Part shown: one piece after another, positions 1 through 7,497 of the stretch
How the letters are laid out: each line of letters begins with the position of its first letter
Position numbering within the stretch: position 1 is the first letter of the stretch
Assembly (NCBI RefSeq): GCF_900115005.1
Contig: NZ_FOUY01000049.1
Span: forward strand, 1 to 41,649
Length of the DNA stretch: 41,649 bases
DNA from: Pseudonocardia ammonioxydans
GTDB taxonomy: Bacteria; Actinomycetota; Actinomycetes; Mycobacteriales; Pseudonocardiaceae
Direction: 5' to 3'
The notes under the pieces: model-generated
What the model saw: the letters and a program-made list of their open reading frames with translations, nothing else
Database searches by the model: none
What the model was told of the DNA's origin: nothing
Made by a program: the position numbers and the translations under genes

Positions 1-36
1 GGTGGACGAGGGCAGGAAGTCCGGGCGGCCGGTCAC
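1..36 (-). CDS. 5' end of an AICE gene cut by the window edge
   Basis: A reading frame opens with GTG at 36 on the minus strand and runs off the window after 12 codons. Its start overlaps the stop of the 33-434 gene as GTGA, the coupling used throughout AICE operons. Only MTGRPDFLPSST can be read, so no function can be given. By comparison with the second element in this window it may belong to the replication/transfer module. Confidence 0.3.
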   Translation of the reverse strand, partial: MTGRPDFLPSST

Positions 37-434
37 GACTCGCCCCCGTCGTCCTTGCCCCGCCGCGGCGGCATCGGGGCCGGGGTGGCGTGCTTGAGCC
101 CCATCGCCTTGAACGCGATCCCCGACACCGTGCGCCCGTCCGGGGACTCGATCGAGTACGGGTTGATCTTCGCGTCGATCAGCTGTACCCGCGTGTCCTC
201 CGGGAACCCCTCGCCCGGGTCGGCGGTCAGGGTCACCTTGATCTCCTCGCCCTTCGGGGCCCGCTGGCCCGCCTGGACCTGGAGCTTCGCGAACAGCGAC
301 ACCACGAACTGCGTCACCCCGTCCCGATCGGTCACCGGCACGTCGGCACCGTTCGCGTCCTGCCGGGTCTTGGGTGCGGGTGGCTCGACCACCGTGAGCT
401 TGAAGCCGTCGAGCACCACCGGAAGATCCCTCAT
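33..434 (-). CDS. small AICE regulatory-type protein (SCO3933/Pra-like theme)
   Basis: This 133-aa soluble protein has no signal peptide or membrane segment. It is beta-rich with an acidic-to-basic tail and resembles the small proteins encoded beside the transfer and replication genes of Streptomyces AICEs. Its layout (about 130 aa, a 'substrate tag, then beta domain, then G-rich basic tail' pattern) recalls the Pra-like gene at 18847-19269, although the sequences are clearly divergent. The ATG at 434 is preceded by gaggagg at good spacing. Two CGTCTAG-type operators lie in its upstream region, so it is probably repressed by the GntR regulator at 546-1322. It overlaps the next gene leftwards by 4 bases. 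The family assignment comes from recognition only; activator or scaffold function is inference. Confidence 0.6.
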   Translation of the reverse strand: MRDLPVVLDGFKLTVVEPPAPKTRQDANGADVPVTDRDGVTQFVVSLFAKLQVQAGQRAPKGEEIKVTLTADPGEGFPEDTRVQLIDAKINPYSIESPDGRTVSGIAFKAMGLKHATPAPMPPRRGKDDGGES

Positions 435-463
435 CGTTGCCTCCTCTCGAACCCCATGACTGG

Positions 464-505
464 ACGTCTAGGGGAGTGCCATCGAGAGTAGAGGACGTCT
501 AGACG
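464..505. promoter_or_regulatory. two GntR-type operator sites upstream of the 33-434 gene
   Basis: CGTCTAGACG at 496-505 is a perfect 10-bp palindrome. An imperfect second copy, ACGTCTAGGGGA, lies at 464-475. A third related site, CGTCCAGACG (1337-1346), precedes the GntR gene itself. Their shared CGTC..GACG core and their positions suggest they are operators of the element's KorSA-like repressor. Confidence 0.55.
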
Positions 506-545
506 AGTTGCAACGGTAAGTCTGTCTGGCTCTGGGTTTCGCTGG

Positions 546-1322
546 TCAGCGGGCAGGGATGTCGTACTCGAGCACGTACGCGGGGGCGGCCTTGACGGTG
601 TCACAGACCTCGACCGGGACACCGGCGGTGTCATAGGCGGTGCGCACGACGACCAGCACGGGGACCCCGTCGGCGAGTTCCAGCCGGCGTCGCTCGTCTG
701 CGGTGGGCATCCGCGCGGTGACCTCCTCGACGAAGTGGTCGAGCACGTGTCCTGCGTCCTCCAGTCGTGCGTAGATGCCGCCCGGGCCGGTGTCGGCTTC
801 CATAATCGCTGTGCCCTCGGCAAGGGGTAGGGGCAGGAAGGACGTGGCGACCTCGATCGGCCGGTCGTCGGCGAGGTAGCGGCGCGAGCGGACCGCAACC
901 TGGTCGTCCTCAGCCAGGCGCAGGCGCTCCCGGACATCGGCCGGGGGAGCGGACCGGTCGATCTCGATCTGGTCGACTGCCGGGTGGACGCCAGCCTTCT
1001 CCGCCTCAGCGAGGAACGCGGCCTGCCCGGCCTCACGATGCTTGCGCGCGAACCGATCGGAGGCCAGCCGGCGCACCGGGGCAGGCATCCGCACGAACAC
1101 CCCGCGCCCGTGCTCGGCCACGACACGGCCCTCGGAGCGCAACTCCTGGATCGCCTGCCGGGCGGTCATCCGGGCCACGGAGTAGTGCCGGGTCAGCTCC
1201 GCCTCGGACGGCAGTCGATCACCGGGGAGCAGGTCGCCACGGTCGATCGCAGAGCGCAGATGATCCGCGATCTGTCGCGACGGCGGCCGGCCGTCCTGCC
1301 GGTTGATGTCCCCGAGCTGCAC
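546..1322 (-). CDS. korSA: GntR-family repressor, KorSA-like
   Basis: A 258-aa transcriptional regulator. It has an N-terminal GntR winged helix (QIADHLRSAIDRGDLLPGDRLPSE, then a recognition helix with ARMTARQAIQEL, about residues 10-75) and a C-terminal UTRA-type ligand-binding domain (from about residue 95 to the end, including LPLAEGTAIM and VCDTVKAAPAYVLEYDIP). I chose GTG 1322 because ggaggag sits just upstream and the length then matches KorSA of pSAM2 (known family, about 259 aa). Longer in-frame starts (1358, 1475) would place the operator inside the gene. In pSAM2, KorSA represses the activator gene pra and so keeps the element integrated; the same role is inferred here from the divergent Nudix gene and the CGTC..GACG sites. 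The symbol is by analogy. Confidence 0.8.
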   Translation of the reverse strand: MQLGDINRQDGRPPSRQIADHLRSAIDRGDLLPGDRLPSEAELTRHYSVARMTARQAIQELRSEGRVVAEHGRGVFVRMPAPVRRLASDRFARKHREAGQAAFLAEAEKAGVHPAVDQIEIDRSAPPADVRERLRLAEDDQVAVRSRRYLADDRPIEVATSFLPLPLAEGTAIMEADTGPGGIYARLEDAGHVLDHFVEEVTARMPTADERRRLELADGVPVLVVVRTAYDTAGVPVEVCDTVKAAPAYVLEYDIPAR

Positions 1323-1336
1323 GCCACTCCTCCAGT

Positions 1337-1346
1337 CGTCCAGACG
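1337..1346. promoter_or_regulatory. autoregulatory operator of the GntR gene
   Basis: CGTCCAGACG lies between a -10-like TATGCT (minus strand, about 1352-1357) and the Shine-Dalgarno of the GntR gene. It matches the CGTCTAGACG palindrome at 496-505 with one change, so negative autoregulation is likely. Confidence 0.45.
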
Positions 1347-1401
1347 AGGCGCTAGCATATCCGAGCAAGCTTCCGAGCAGGCAACCGGGAAAGGCGCCGA
1401 T

Positions 1402-1830
1402 ATGGCTGACGCACCCAAGCATTCGGTCAGCGTGGCCGGAATTGTCGTGCGCGACGACGGTCGAATCCTGGTCATTCAGCGTCGCGACAATTCCCACTGG
1501 GAGCCGCCCGGCGGTGTTCTGGAGCTGGGGGAGACGTTCGAGCAGGGCGTGCGTCGCGAGGTAGCGGAGGAGACCGGCATCGCCGTCGAGGTCGAGCGGC
1601 TGACCGGCGCCTACAAGAACCTGCCCCGCGGCATCGTCGCCCTCGTGTTCCGCTGCCGGCCGACCGGCGGTGAGCCCACGAGCACTGACGAGTCCCGCCA
1701 CGTCGAATGGCTCACCCCCGACGAGGTCCACGAGCACATGGACCCCGCCTACGCCGTCCGCGTGCTCGACGCCCTCAGCGACACCCCGTCCTCCCGTGCC
1801 CACGACGGCGTGCAGCTCGTAGCCTCCTGA
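1402..1830 (+). CDS. pif: Nudix hydrolase, Pif-like
   Basis: A 142-aa single-domain Nudix protein. The Nudix box is complete: GGVLELGETFEQGVRREVAEETGI (GX5EX7REUXEEXGU), about residues 36-59. ATG 1402 was chosen because it begins the conserved sheet (SVSVAGIVVRDDGRILVIQRR) and has ggaaagg upstream; the reading frame is open further 5' without conserved sequence. It is divergent from the GntR gene. In pSAM2 the same pair occurs (KorSA and Pif), where Pif is a Nudix-family immunity factor that blocks redundant transfer between element-bearing cells. Immunity is inferred from that synteny; a housekeeping nucleotide hydrolase is the alternative. Confidence 0.8.
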   Translation: MADAPKHSVSVAGIVVRDDGRILVIQRRDNSHWEPPGGVLELGETFEQGVRREVAEETGIAVEVERLTGAYKNLPRGIVALVFRCRPTGGEPTSTDESRHVEWLTPDEVHEHMDPAYAVRVLDALSDTPSSRAHDGVQLVAS

Positions 1831-1894
1831 CCAGCGCCCGGACGGCGACAGAGCGCGGCGACAGAGCGCGCCGTGTTTATAGTCTCCATTCGGT

Positions 1895-1959
1895 ATCAAG
1901 GCGGCGCCTGCGGCGCCGCGCAGCGCGTGCGGCCTCCGGCCGTTCCCTGCGCGGCGCCG
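1895..1959. repeat. GC-rich palindrome between convergent genes
   Basis: cggcgccgcgcag (1911-1923) pairs perfectly with ctgcgcggcgccg (1947-1959), and the loop holds a smaller cggcc/ggccg hairpin. It separates the convergent Nudix and SLOG genes and may stop transcription from both sides, although no U-tract follows. The first bases (atcaaggcg..gc.gcct.cggcg) resemble the palindrome at 24083-24107. Confidence 0.5.
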
Positions 1960-1990
1960 ACGCCGTCATGGCGGAACCGACTCGCGATCG

Positions 1991-2482
1991 TCATTTGCTG
2001 GAACGGGCCGACCCGCTTGGCCAAACTATGGTGACTGCACTTCCCTTGGCGGAGCTGTCAGCGTAGTTGACGATATCGCCCGTTCCACCACGGCCGCGGG
2101 ACGGCTTGCCATCCCATACAGCGAAAAGTCGATCGACACGCCGTGCGATCTCGAATCCAGCTGCCAAGAACGCATCTTCAGACGGCCTAATGAATGGAAG
2201 GACCTCAACGGCAGTTGCCAGCTTGACGAGTCTCGTAAAGTGCTCTCGCGAATCTCGCTCAGTAAAGGTCTCGATATAGTCGCGGCACGGTTGGATGACG
2301 TAGAGATCGCCGCCAACTGCCAGCACCTGATCTGCGAAGACTTGATCCGCACCTGCTGCGAGACTGCTTAGGCCCACGATCTTCCCTGAAATTCGAGATA
2401 ACGCGTGAGCGATTTCCGCTCGCACAAGATCGACCGTCTCGTCTGTCAAGTCCTGATGGCCCGTGATCCCTACTGTGGTCAA
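1991..2482 (-). CDS. stand-alone SLOG-domain protein of the TIR-caspase operon
   Basis: A 163-aa soluble single-domain protein. Visible features fit the SLOG (Smf/DprA-LOG) Rossmann-like nucleotide-binding fold: GITGHQDL at the N terminus, GLSSLAAGADQVFADQVL at residues 38-55, then GGDLYVIQPC, and DRLFAVWDGKPSRGRGGTGD with the glycine-rich ligand loop, ending with a WP motif. Its ATG overlaps the stop of the caspase gene (ATGA), so it is the third cistron of a coupled operon. In type I Thoeris the effector ThsA uses a SLOG domain to bind the TIR-made cyclic ADP-ribose isomer (known). A separate SLOG protein could sense, store or destroy such a signal (inference). Codon use is less GC-rich than the flanking AICE genes. 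Confidence 0.75.
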   Translation of the reverse strand: MTTVGITGHQDLTDETVDLVRAEIAHALSRISGKIVGLSSLAAGADQVFADQVLAVGGDLYVIQPCRDYIETFTERDSREHFTRLVKLATAVEVLPFIRPSEDAFLAAGFEIARRVDRLFAVWDGKPSRGRGGTGDIVNYADSSAKGSAVTIVWPSGSARSSK

Positions 2483-3480
2483 AGTACACCCTTAGCTGCA
2501 AGACGCCAGAAGTAGCGACCCAGAGGGGTTAGGTAAACGCAGCCACTTTCCATTGCGAGCCAGTAATGGTCTCGCTTCCCGTCGGACGTTACAAGATTTG
2601 CATTTCTAAGTCGTCCGAGGTAGTCGAACTGTTGCTGTTCCGGGCTCCCTGTCGTACCGGCTGGAAGCGGCCGACCGTCGCCTTCATGGGCCGGAGTTAG
2701 TTGCAATTGGTGTGCCTCGGTCGGGAAATGCTTCGGCAAGTCTCGCAGCAGGTTTGGGTCTAGCCATGGTGGGCCGGTGCGGAGCACTGTCGGAGTTGTG
2801 ACGTTGGTCTTCAGCACTGGCGTTTGCTGCCACGCATCGAACGACGACGCGGCATGCCCGAAGAGCCCGAGCGTGGTAATTGCGCCCAGGTGGTCCGAGG
2901 CGCCACCTTCGAGACCATCGATCAAGATCCGAGTGAATAGTCCATGGCCGTCATTCTCGTCGGACGTTTCTGTCGGACTGCTAGCCGCGAGGATGGTCAC
3001 ACCATCGCGGAGAATCGCGCGGCCGATTCGAAACTGCTCGCTCGTCGACTCCTCTTGTAGGCCAGTCAGATTGCCGAGGTCGCCAGAGAAGCAGCAATCG
3101 AGGATGATCGTAATACTAAGGGCCGCGCTGCTATTGGCGAGGACTAGGATGTCGTTAACGGAAACGCCTAGGGAGTCCCTCACGGCATCCTGCGTGACCA
3201 GTTCCGTACCCCACGGCGTTTTAGCGCCATGCCCAGCGAAGTAGAAGAGGAGAGTCTTGTCTCTACTATTATCGAAGAGCCGAGCAAGTGCGGACCTTAG
3301 CGTCGGCCGGCTGATATCATCTGCTGCCGACTGGCCCAGGAGTGTTTCCACTGTGAAGTTGGGCGATCCATCCTCATTCTTGCGGAGTACCTCCGCTATT
3401 GCAGACGCATCGTTAACACATCCGGTCAGGGGGCTACCCGGGTACGCGTCAATGCCGACACATAGGGCCCGCTTCTTCAC
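2479..3480 (-). CDS. caspase-like protease (peptidase C14 fold) with C-terminal extension
   Basis: A 333-aa protein. Residues 1-230 form a caspase/metacaspase-like domain: strand KRALCVGIDAYP, then CVNDA, the catalytic His in FYFAGHG (His84), and the catalytic Cys in IILDCCFSG (Cys130, second of the pair). Residues 245-333 form a separate domain with FDYLGRLRNANLV and YLTPLGRYFWRLA, which looks like a winged helix. There is no signal peptide, so action is cytoplasmic. It lies between the TIR gene (4-bp overlap at 3477-3480) and the SLOG gene (4-bp overlap). TIR-caspase pairs are known as type IV Thoeris, where a TIR-made nucleotide activates the protease and causes abortive infection; that mechanism is inferred here. 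The C-terminal domain may be the ligand sensor. Confidence 0.8.
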   Translation of the reverse strand: MKKRALCVGIDAYPGSPLTGCVNDASAIAEVLRKNEDGSPNFTVETLLGQSAADDISRPTLRSALARLFDNSRDKTLLFYFAGHGAKTPWGTELVTQDAVRDSLGVSVNDILVLANSSAALSITIILDCCFSGDLGNLTGLQEESTSEQFRIGRAILRDGVTILAASSPTETSDENDGHGLFTRILIDGLEGGASDHLGAITTLGLFGHAASSFDAWQQTPVLKTNVTTPTVLRTGPPWLDPNLLRDLPKHFPTEAHQLQLTPAHEGDGRPLPAGTTGSPEQQQFDYLGRLRNANLVTSDGKRDHYWLAMESGCVYLTPLGRYFWRLAAKGVL

Positions 3481-3890
3481 CCGTTCTTGCCCTCAGTCAT
3501 CATCTGCTTCACTGCGGCGCCGATGTCGTTCCAGTTCCATGTCATCGTCCGGTTTCGCTGGAGACCGGGCGGCAGGGTCGAATGTGGCCCGGCTCCGTTG
3601 ACGTACACACCGAAGATCGGAACGTTCTGGCTTGCTGCCATCGCGATTTCCTTGTGTACGCCGGTCGCCGAACCCATGGATCGACCCACCAACACGATCA
3701 GCATATTTGTCGTGTTGATCTTTTGCTTGATCAGCTCTTCCCACTGAGCCTGGGGAAGGGGCTCCTTCGACGACCAGTCCTGCACAGTGAACGGAGTCGG
3801 CGAGCTGCTGTGGCACTGTCCAGCGAAGAGGGTCTTCTCGTGCTGGTTGTTGTCTGCGTCGAAACTGAGGAACGCGCGCGGATCACTCAC
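3477..3890 (-). CDS. TIR-like (DUF1863/ThsB-type) protein
   Basis: A 137-aa single-domain TIR-like protein. It begins AFLSFDADNNQHEKTLF (strand A and first loop), has the DWSS motif at 38-41, then WEELIKQKINTTNMLIVLVG (helix and strand), and GVHKEIAMAASQNVPIFGVYV, in which Glu81 is the probable catalytic glutamate of NAD-consuming TIR enzymes. GTG 3890 was chosen because agagagagg precedes it and the conserved fold starts at once; the frame stays open to 4022 without conserved sequence. It is the first cistron of the TIR-caspase-SLOG operon. Expected activity is conversion of NAD+ into a cyclic ADP-ribose-type signal on phage infection (family knowledge; not shown here). No phage-sensor domain is attached. 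Confidence 0.8.
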   Translation of the reverse strand: MSDPRAFLSFDADNNQHEKTLFAGQCHSSSPTPFTVQDWSSKEPLPQAQWEELIKQKINTTNMLIVLVGRSMGSATGVHKEIAMAASQNVPIFGVYVNGAGPHSTLPPGLQRNRTMTWNWNDIGAAVKQMMTEGKNG

Positions 3891-4096
3891 GGCCGTCGCC
3901 TCTCTCTGTGCGGGGAGCGGGTGGTACCTGCCACTCCAGCGTGGAGATCTCTCACCCGTCGGCGCCAGTCGACTACGACCAGTGGTCGACCCGTCGCGCT
4001 GAGCGGGCAATCGGCCGGTCACGGGCGTTTGGCGCCAGACCAGCGGCTCACGCGCCGCGGTCGACGGCTCGCGCGGGAGCCGTGAGAAGAAGCTTG

Positions 4097-4290
4097 CCCT
4101 CGCCGGGCGAGCTGATCTCCGGGATGGGGGGCCGTGCCACCCCGGCGACGTCCCGGAGGGCTACCACACGGCCGCCCGTGGGCAGAGCTCCGCGGAGTCG
4201 GCCGCCGGCGTGCGTCGAGGGCTGCCCACGGACGGCCGCGCGGTCGGGCTGTGCCAGGTCGACGGGATGGCACTCGGAACGCGGCCGAGG
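4097..4290. repeat. structured intergenic element, copy 1
   Basis: First copy of a roughly 190-bp degenerate direct repeat spaced 510 bp from copy 2. It contains nested inverted repeats. The outer arms 4134-4149 and 4258-4273 match at 14 of 16 positions. The inner arms ccgtgggcag (4176-4185) and ctgcccacgg (4222-4231) are perfect. Paired positions change together relative to copy 2, so the structure rather than the sequence appears conserved. It lies in the 1.2 kb gap between the divergent TIR and hsdM genes, where I see no credible coding sequence. Confidence 0.75.
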
Positions 4291-4606
4291 TGCGTTGGGG
4301 AGCGGGGCGCCGTTCCTGGGCCGTCTCCGGGCCGTCGGGGCCGTCTCTGGGCCGTGTGTGACCAGCCCAATGATGTTGATCTTGATTCGGCGCGGTTAGT
4401 GGCCGATGTCAGGGGAGTAGGCACCCAGAGCCCGGTTGGGCGGTTTGGCGGCTGGGCGCGATGATTGTCTATCTGAGTGACAAGCGGTGGGCAACCGGCC
4501 GGACGGCTACAGACCGCCCCGGACTCCTGAGCCGCGCCGATCTACGTTCCGCCGCTCGTCGGGGAGCCGTGTCAGTGTCTGGGGGTCAACGACATCAACC
4601 GCGATG

Positions 4607-4795
4607 CCCTCGCCGGGCGGGCTGGTCTCCGGGATGGCCGGGGTGTGGCATCCCGTCGACCTCCCGGAGGGCTACCACACGACGTCCCGGGGGCGGACCT
4701 CGGCGAGCTCGGCTGGCGGTTGCGTGGAGGGCCGCCCCCGGGCCGCCGCGCGGTCGGGCGTTGCCAGGTCGACGGGATGCCACACGAACCCCTCG
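4607..4795. repeat. structured intergenic element, copy 2
   Basis: Second copy of the element at 4097. The outer arms 4643-4662 and 4766-4785 form a perfect 20-bp inverted repeat. The inner arms cccgggggcgg (4686-4696) and ccgcccccggg (4732-4742) form a perfect 11-bp stem. Candidate roles are a non-coding RNA, a REP/BIME-like mobile palindrome, or an origin/transfer locus of the AICE. The sequence alone does not decide. The rest of the 3891-5091 gap, including 4290-4606, holds nothing else I can name. Confidence 0.75.
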
Positions 4796-5091
4796 GGTGG
4801 GCTGGTCAGCCGGAGCAAACCCGGAGCGGACTTCCGATGATCGCTCAGCACGCCCAATGACGCCGCAGCACGAACGCCCAGCTCAGCGGGCACGACGCGG
4901 CACCCGGTGAACCACCGAGCACCTTGCGACCGCTTACGGGACGAAGCGCGTGCTGCGGTCGACGCGCAGGCGGCTGATGAGCCTAGTTCGCGTTAGGAGC
5001 GCGGTGCCTAAGGTTGCGGGGAGAGCTCCGCCTAGACCGGCTCGGTCTCTGGGGCGAGGGCTGACGTGTACCAGGAAGGACGAGCTGCCAG

Positions 5092-7497
5092 ATGCCTCGC
5101 TTGACCTTGCCACAGCTGGAGCGGCACCTGTTCGCCGCTGCCGACGTGCTGCGCGGCTCCATGGAGGCCTCGGCCTACAAGGAGTACATCTTCGGGATGC
5201 TGTTCCTGAAATACGCCTCCGACCAGTTCGAGGCGGAGCGGCAGCAGCTCATCTCGGAGCAGCGGGCACGGGGCCGTAGCCAGGCCGAGGCCGAGCAGCG
5301 GGCTGAGTCGCCCTCGTTCTATCGGACGTTCTACGTCCCGCAGCGGGCACGCTGGGATCAGATCCGTGATCATGTTCATAAGTCGGTCGGCAGCGGGCTG
5401 AATAAGGCCCTGGAGGAGTTGGAGCACGGGAACCGGTCGCTCGACGGGGTGCTCCAGCACATCGACTTCAACCGCAAGATCGGTCAGTCGTCGATGTCCG
5501 ACAAGAAGCTGCGCGAGCTCATCATGCACTTCAACAAGATGCCGCTCCGTCAGCAGGACTTCGAGTTCCCCGACCTCCTCGGCGCCGCTTACGAGTACCT
5601 GATCCGTGATTTCGCCGACTCGGCTGGCAAGAAGGGCGGCGAATTCTACACCCCGCGTGACGTCGTCCGCCTCATGGTGCAGATCGCCGACCCACATCCC
5701 GGCATGAGTGTCTACGACCCATGCACCGGCTCGGGCGGTATGCTGATCCTCTCCAAGGAGCACGTCGAGGAGGCGGGCGGCGATGGACGTAACCTCGCCC
5801 TCGCCGGCCAGGAGAAGGACGGCAGCGTCTGGGCCATCTCCAAGATGAACATGCTGTTTCACGGCATCCCGGATGCCGATCTTCGTAACAACGACGACGG
5901 CACGCTTGAAGACCCGGCGCACATCGCGGGCGGGGAGCTGCAGCGCTTCGACCGGGTGATCACGAACCCGCCTTTCTCGATGAACTACAGCGCCGACGCC
6001 ATCCCATTCCGCGAGCGCTTCCGCTACGGCTACACCCCGGAGAAGGGCAAGAAGGCCGACCTGATGTTCGTCCAGCACATGCTGGCGGTCACCCGGCCTG
6101 GTGGCCTCGTCACCACGGTCATGCCGCACGGCGTGCTGTTCCGCGGTGGTGACGAGGGGAGGATCCGCAGCGGCCTTCTGAGCGACGACGTCATCGAGGC
6201 TGTGATCGGCCTCGGCCCCCAGCTCTTCTACGGGACGAGCATCCCGGCATGCATCCTCGTACTGCGGCCGCTCGGTTCGAAGCCGAAGGACCGTGCGGGC
6301 CAGGTGCTGTTTATCAACGCGGACCGGGACTACCGGGAAGGTCGGGCGCAGAACTACCTCGAGCCTGAGCACATCGAGAAGATTGTCTCGGCCTATCGCA
6401 CCTTCGAGGACGTCCCTGGCTTCGCGCGCGTCGTGTCCCGCGGTCAGCTTGCTGAGAACGACGACAACCTCAACATCCGCCGCTACGTCGACACGACGTC
6501 CCCTCCGGAGCCGCAAGACGTCCGGGCGCATCTGCACGGTGGCATCCCGAAGACCGAGGTCAGCGCCAAAGCGGATCTGTTCGCCGCACATGGCCTGACG
6601 CCAGAGCATCTCTTGGCCCCGAAGAGCGACGATTACCTGCAGTTTGCCGACGTCGTGACCGAGCGGCGCGACCTGCGTCGACTGATCGAGTCCGATGCTG
6701 GCGTCGTCGCCGTAGAGAGCGCTGTGCTCGACGCCATTGATGTTTGGTGGGAGGAGCAGGGCTTACGGTTCGACAAGCTGGAGTCACCAGGCGACCTCGT
6801 CGACCTGCGTATGGACCTGATCGCGACGTTCCGAGACGCGCTGGCCTCTACGCCCCTGCTGGATCCGTTCGCGATCCGCGGCATCGTTGCGTCATGGTGG
6901 GGGCAGAGCTTGCCTGACCTTAAGGCACTCGCGACGCATGGTTATCGTGGCCTCATTGAAGCCTGGGCTGCCACAGTGCTGGACGCGCTTGCGGAGGAGA
7001 AGGCGAAGGTCAACCCGCTCGACCACAAGGTAGCTCGGGCACTGCTACCGGAGTACCTCGATCGGCTCGCCGCGCTTGAAGGCGAGGTCGCTAGGTTAGA
7101 CAGCACGATCAAGGCTGCTGCTACTGCCTCGGATGATGAGGACGACGCTGAGGCCGTCGAAGAGGTGGTTCCGCCGGCCGAAGTCAAGAAGTTGAAGAGC
7201 AAGCTGACGGCAACCAGGAAGCAGCTCAAGGCAGAGAGGGGTGCCTTCGCCGACCGCCTCGCAGCGGCCAGTAGCGCTCTCGCTGACACGTCCGCGCGTG
7301 GGATCGTGCTCGACGCTATGGAACACGATCTCCTCGCCGAGGCACAGGACCGCATCACTCGGCATCGTCGGGCGGTGATCTCGGCTTTCGAGACCTGGTG
7401 GGACAAGTACCGGACATCGCTCGCGACGCTCGAAGCCGAGCGGGACGCAGCCGCAGCAACCCTCGCCGGGATGCTGCAGGAGCTTGGCTATGTCTGA
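5092..7497 (+). CDS. hsdM: type I restriction-modification methylase subunit HsdM
   Basis: An 801-aa N6-adenine DNA methyltransferase. The N-terminal HsdM_N helical domain spans about residues 5-150 (LFAAADVLRGSMEASAYKEYIFGMLFLKYASD). The catalytic domain has the SAM motif DPCTGSGGM at 209-217 and the catalytic motif NPPF at 292-295. Residues about 480-801 are a long extra segment rich in charged helices, probably coiled coil around 640-720, so the protein is about 300 residues longer than classical HsdM (about 500 aa). The start ATG 5092 has aggaagga about 11 bases upstream. It opens an hsdM-hsdS-hsdR-peptidase operon with overlapping genes. The complex methylates host DNA at the site chosen by HsdS and protects it from HsdR cleavage. 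Confidence 0.95.
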   Translation: MPRLTLPQLERHLFAAADVLRGSMEASAYKEYIFGMLFLKYASDQFEAERQQLISEQRARGRSQAEAEQRAESPSFYRTFYVPQRARWDQIRDHVHKSVGSGLNKALEELEHGNRSLDGVLQHIDFNRKIGQSSMSDKKLRELIMHFNKMPLRQQDFEFPDLLGAAYEYLIRDFADSAGKKGGEFYTPRDVVRLMVQIADPHPGMSVYDPCTGSGGMLILSKEHVEEAGGDGRNLALAGQEKDGSVWAISKMNMLFHGIPDADLRNNDDGTLEDPAHIAGGELQRFDRVITNPPFSMNYSADAIPFRERFRYGYTPEKGKKADLMFVQHMLAVTRPGGLVTTVMPHGVLFRGGDEGRIRSGLLSDDVIEAVIGLGPQLFYGTSIPACILVLRPLGSKPKDRAGQVLFINADRDYREGRAQNYLEPEHIEKIVSAYRTFEDVPGFARVVSRGQLAENDDNLNIRRYVDTTSPPEPQDVRAHLHGGIPKTEVSAKADLFAAHGLTPEHLLAPKSDDYLQFADVVTERRDLRRLIESDAGVVAVESAVLDAIDVWWEEQGLRFDKLESPGDLVDLRMDLIATFRDALASTPLLDPFAIRGIVASWWGQSLPDLKALATHGYRGLIEAWAATVLDALAEEKAKVNPLDHKVARALLPEYLDRLAALEGEVARLDSTIKAAATASDDEDDAEAVEEVVPPAEVKKLKSKLTATRKQLKAERGAFADRLAAASSALADTSARGIVLDAMEHDLLAEAQDRITRHRRAVISAFETWWDKYRTSLATLEAERDAAAATLAGMLQELGYV

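Noticed and set aside
4097..4795. Retron or group II intron RNA
   Set aside because: No reverse transcriptase gene is nearby and no domain V-like hairpin was seen.
5032..6609. 525-codon minus-strand open frame opposite hsdM
   Set aside because: It is antisense to conserved HsdM motifs and shows the Val/Glu/Arg bias of a high-GC shadow frame.
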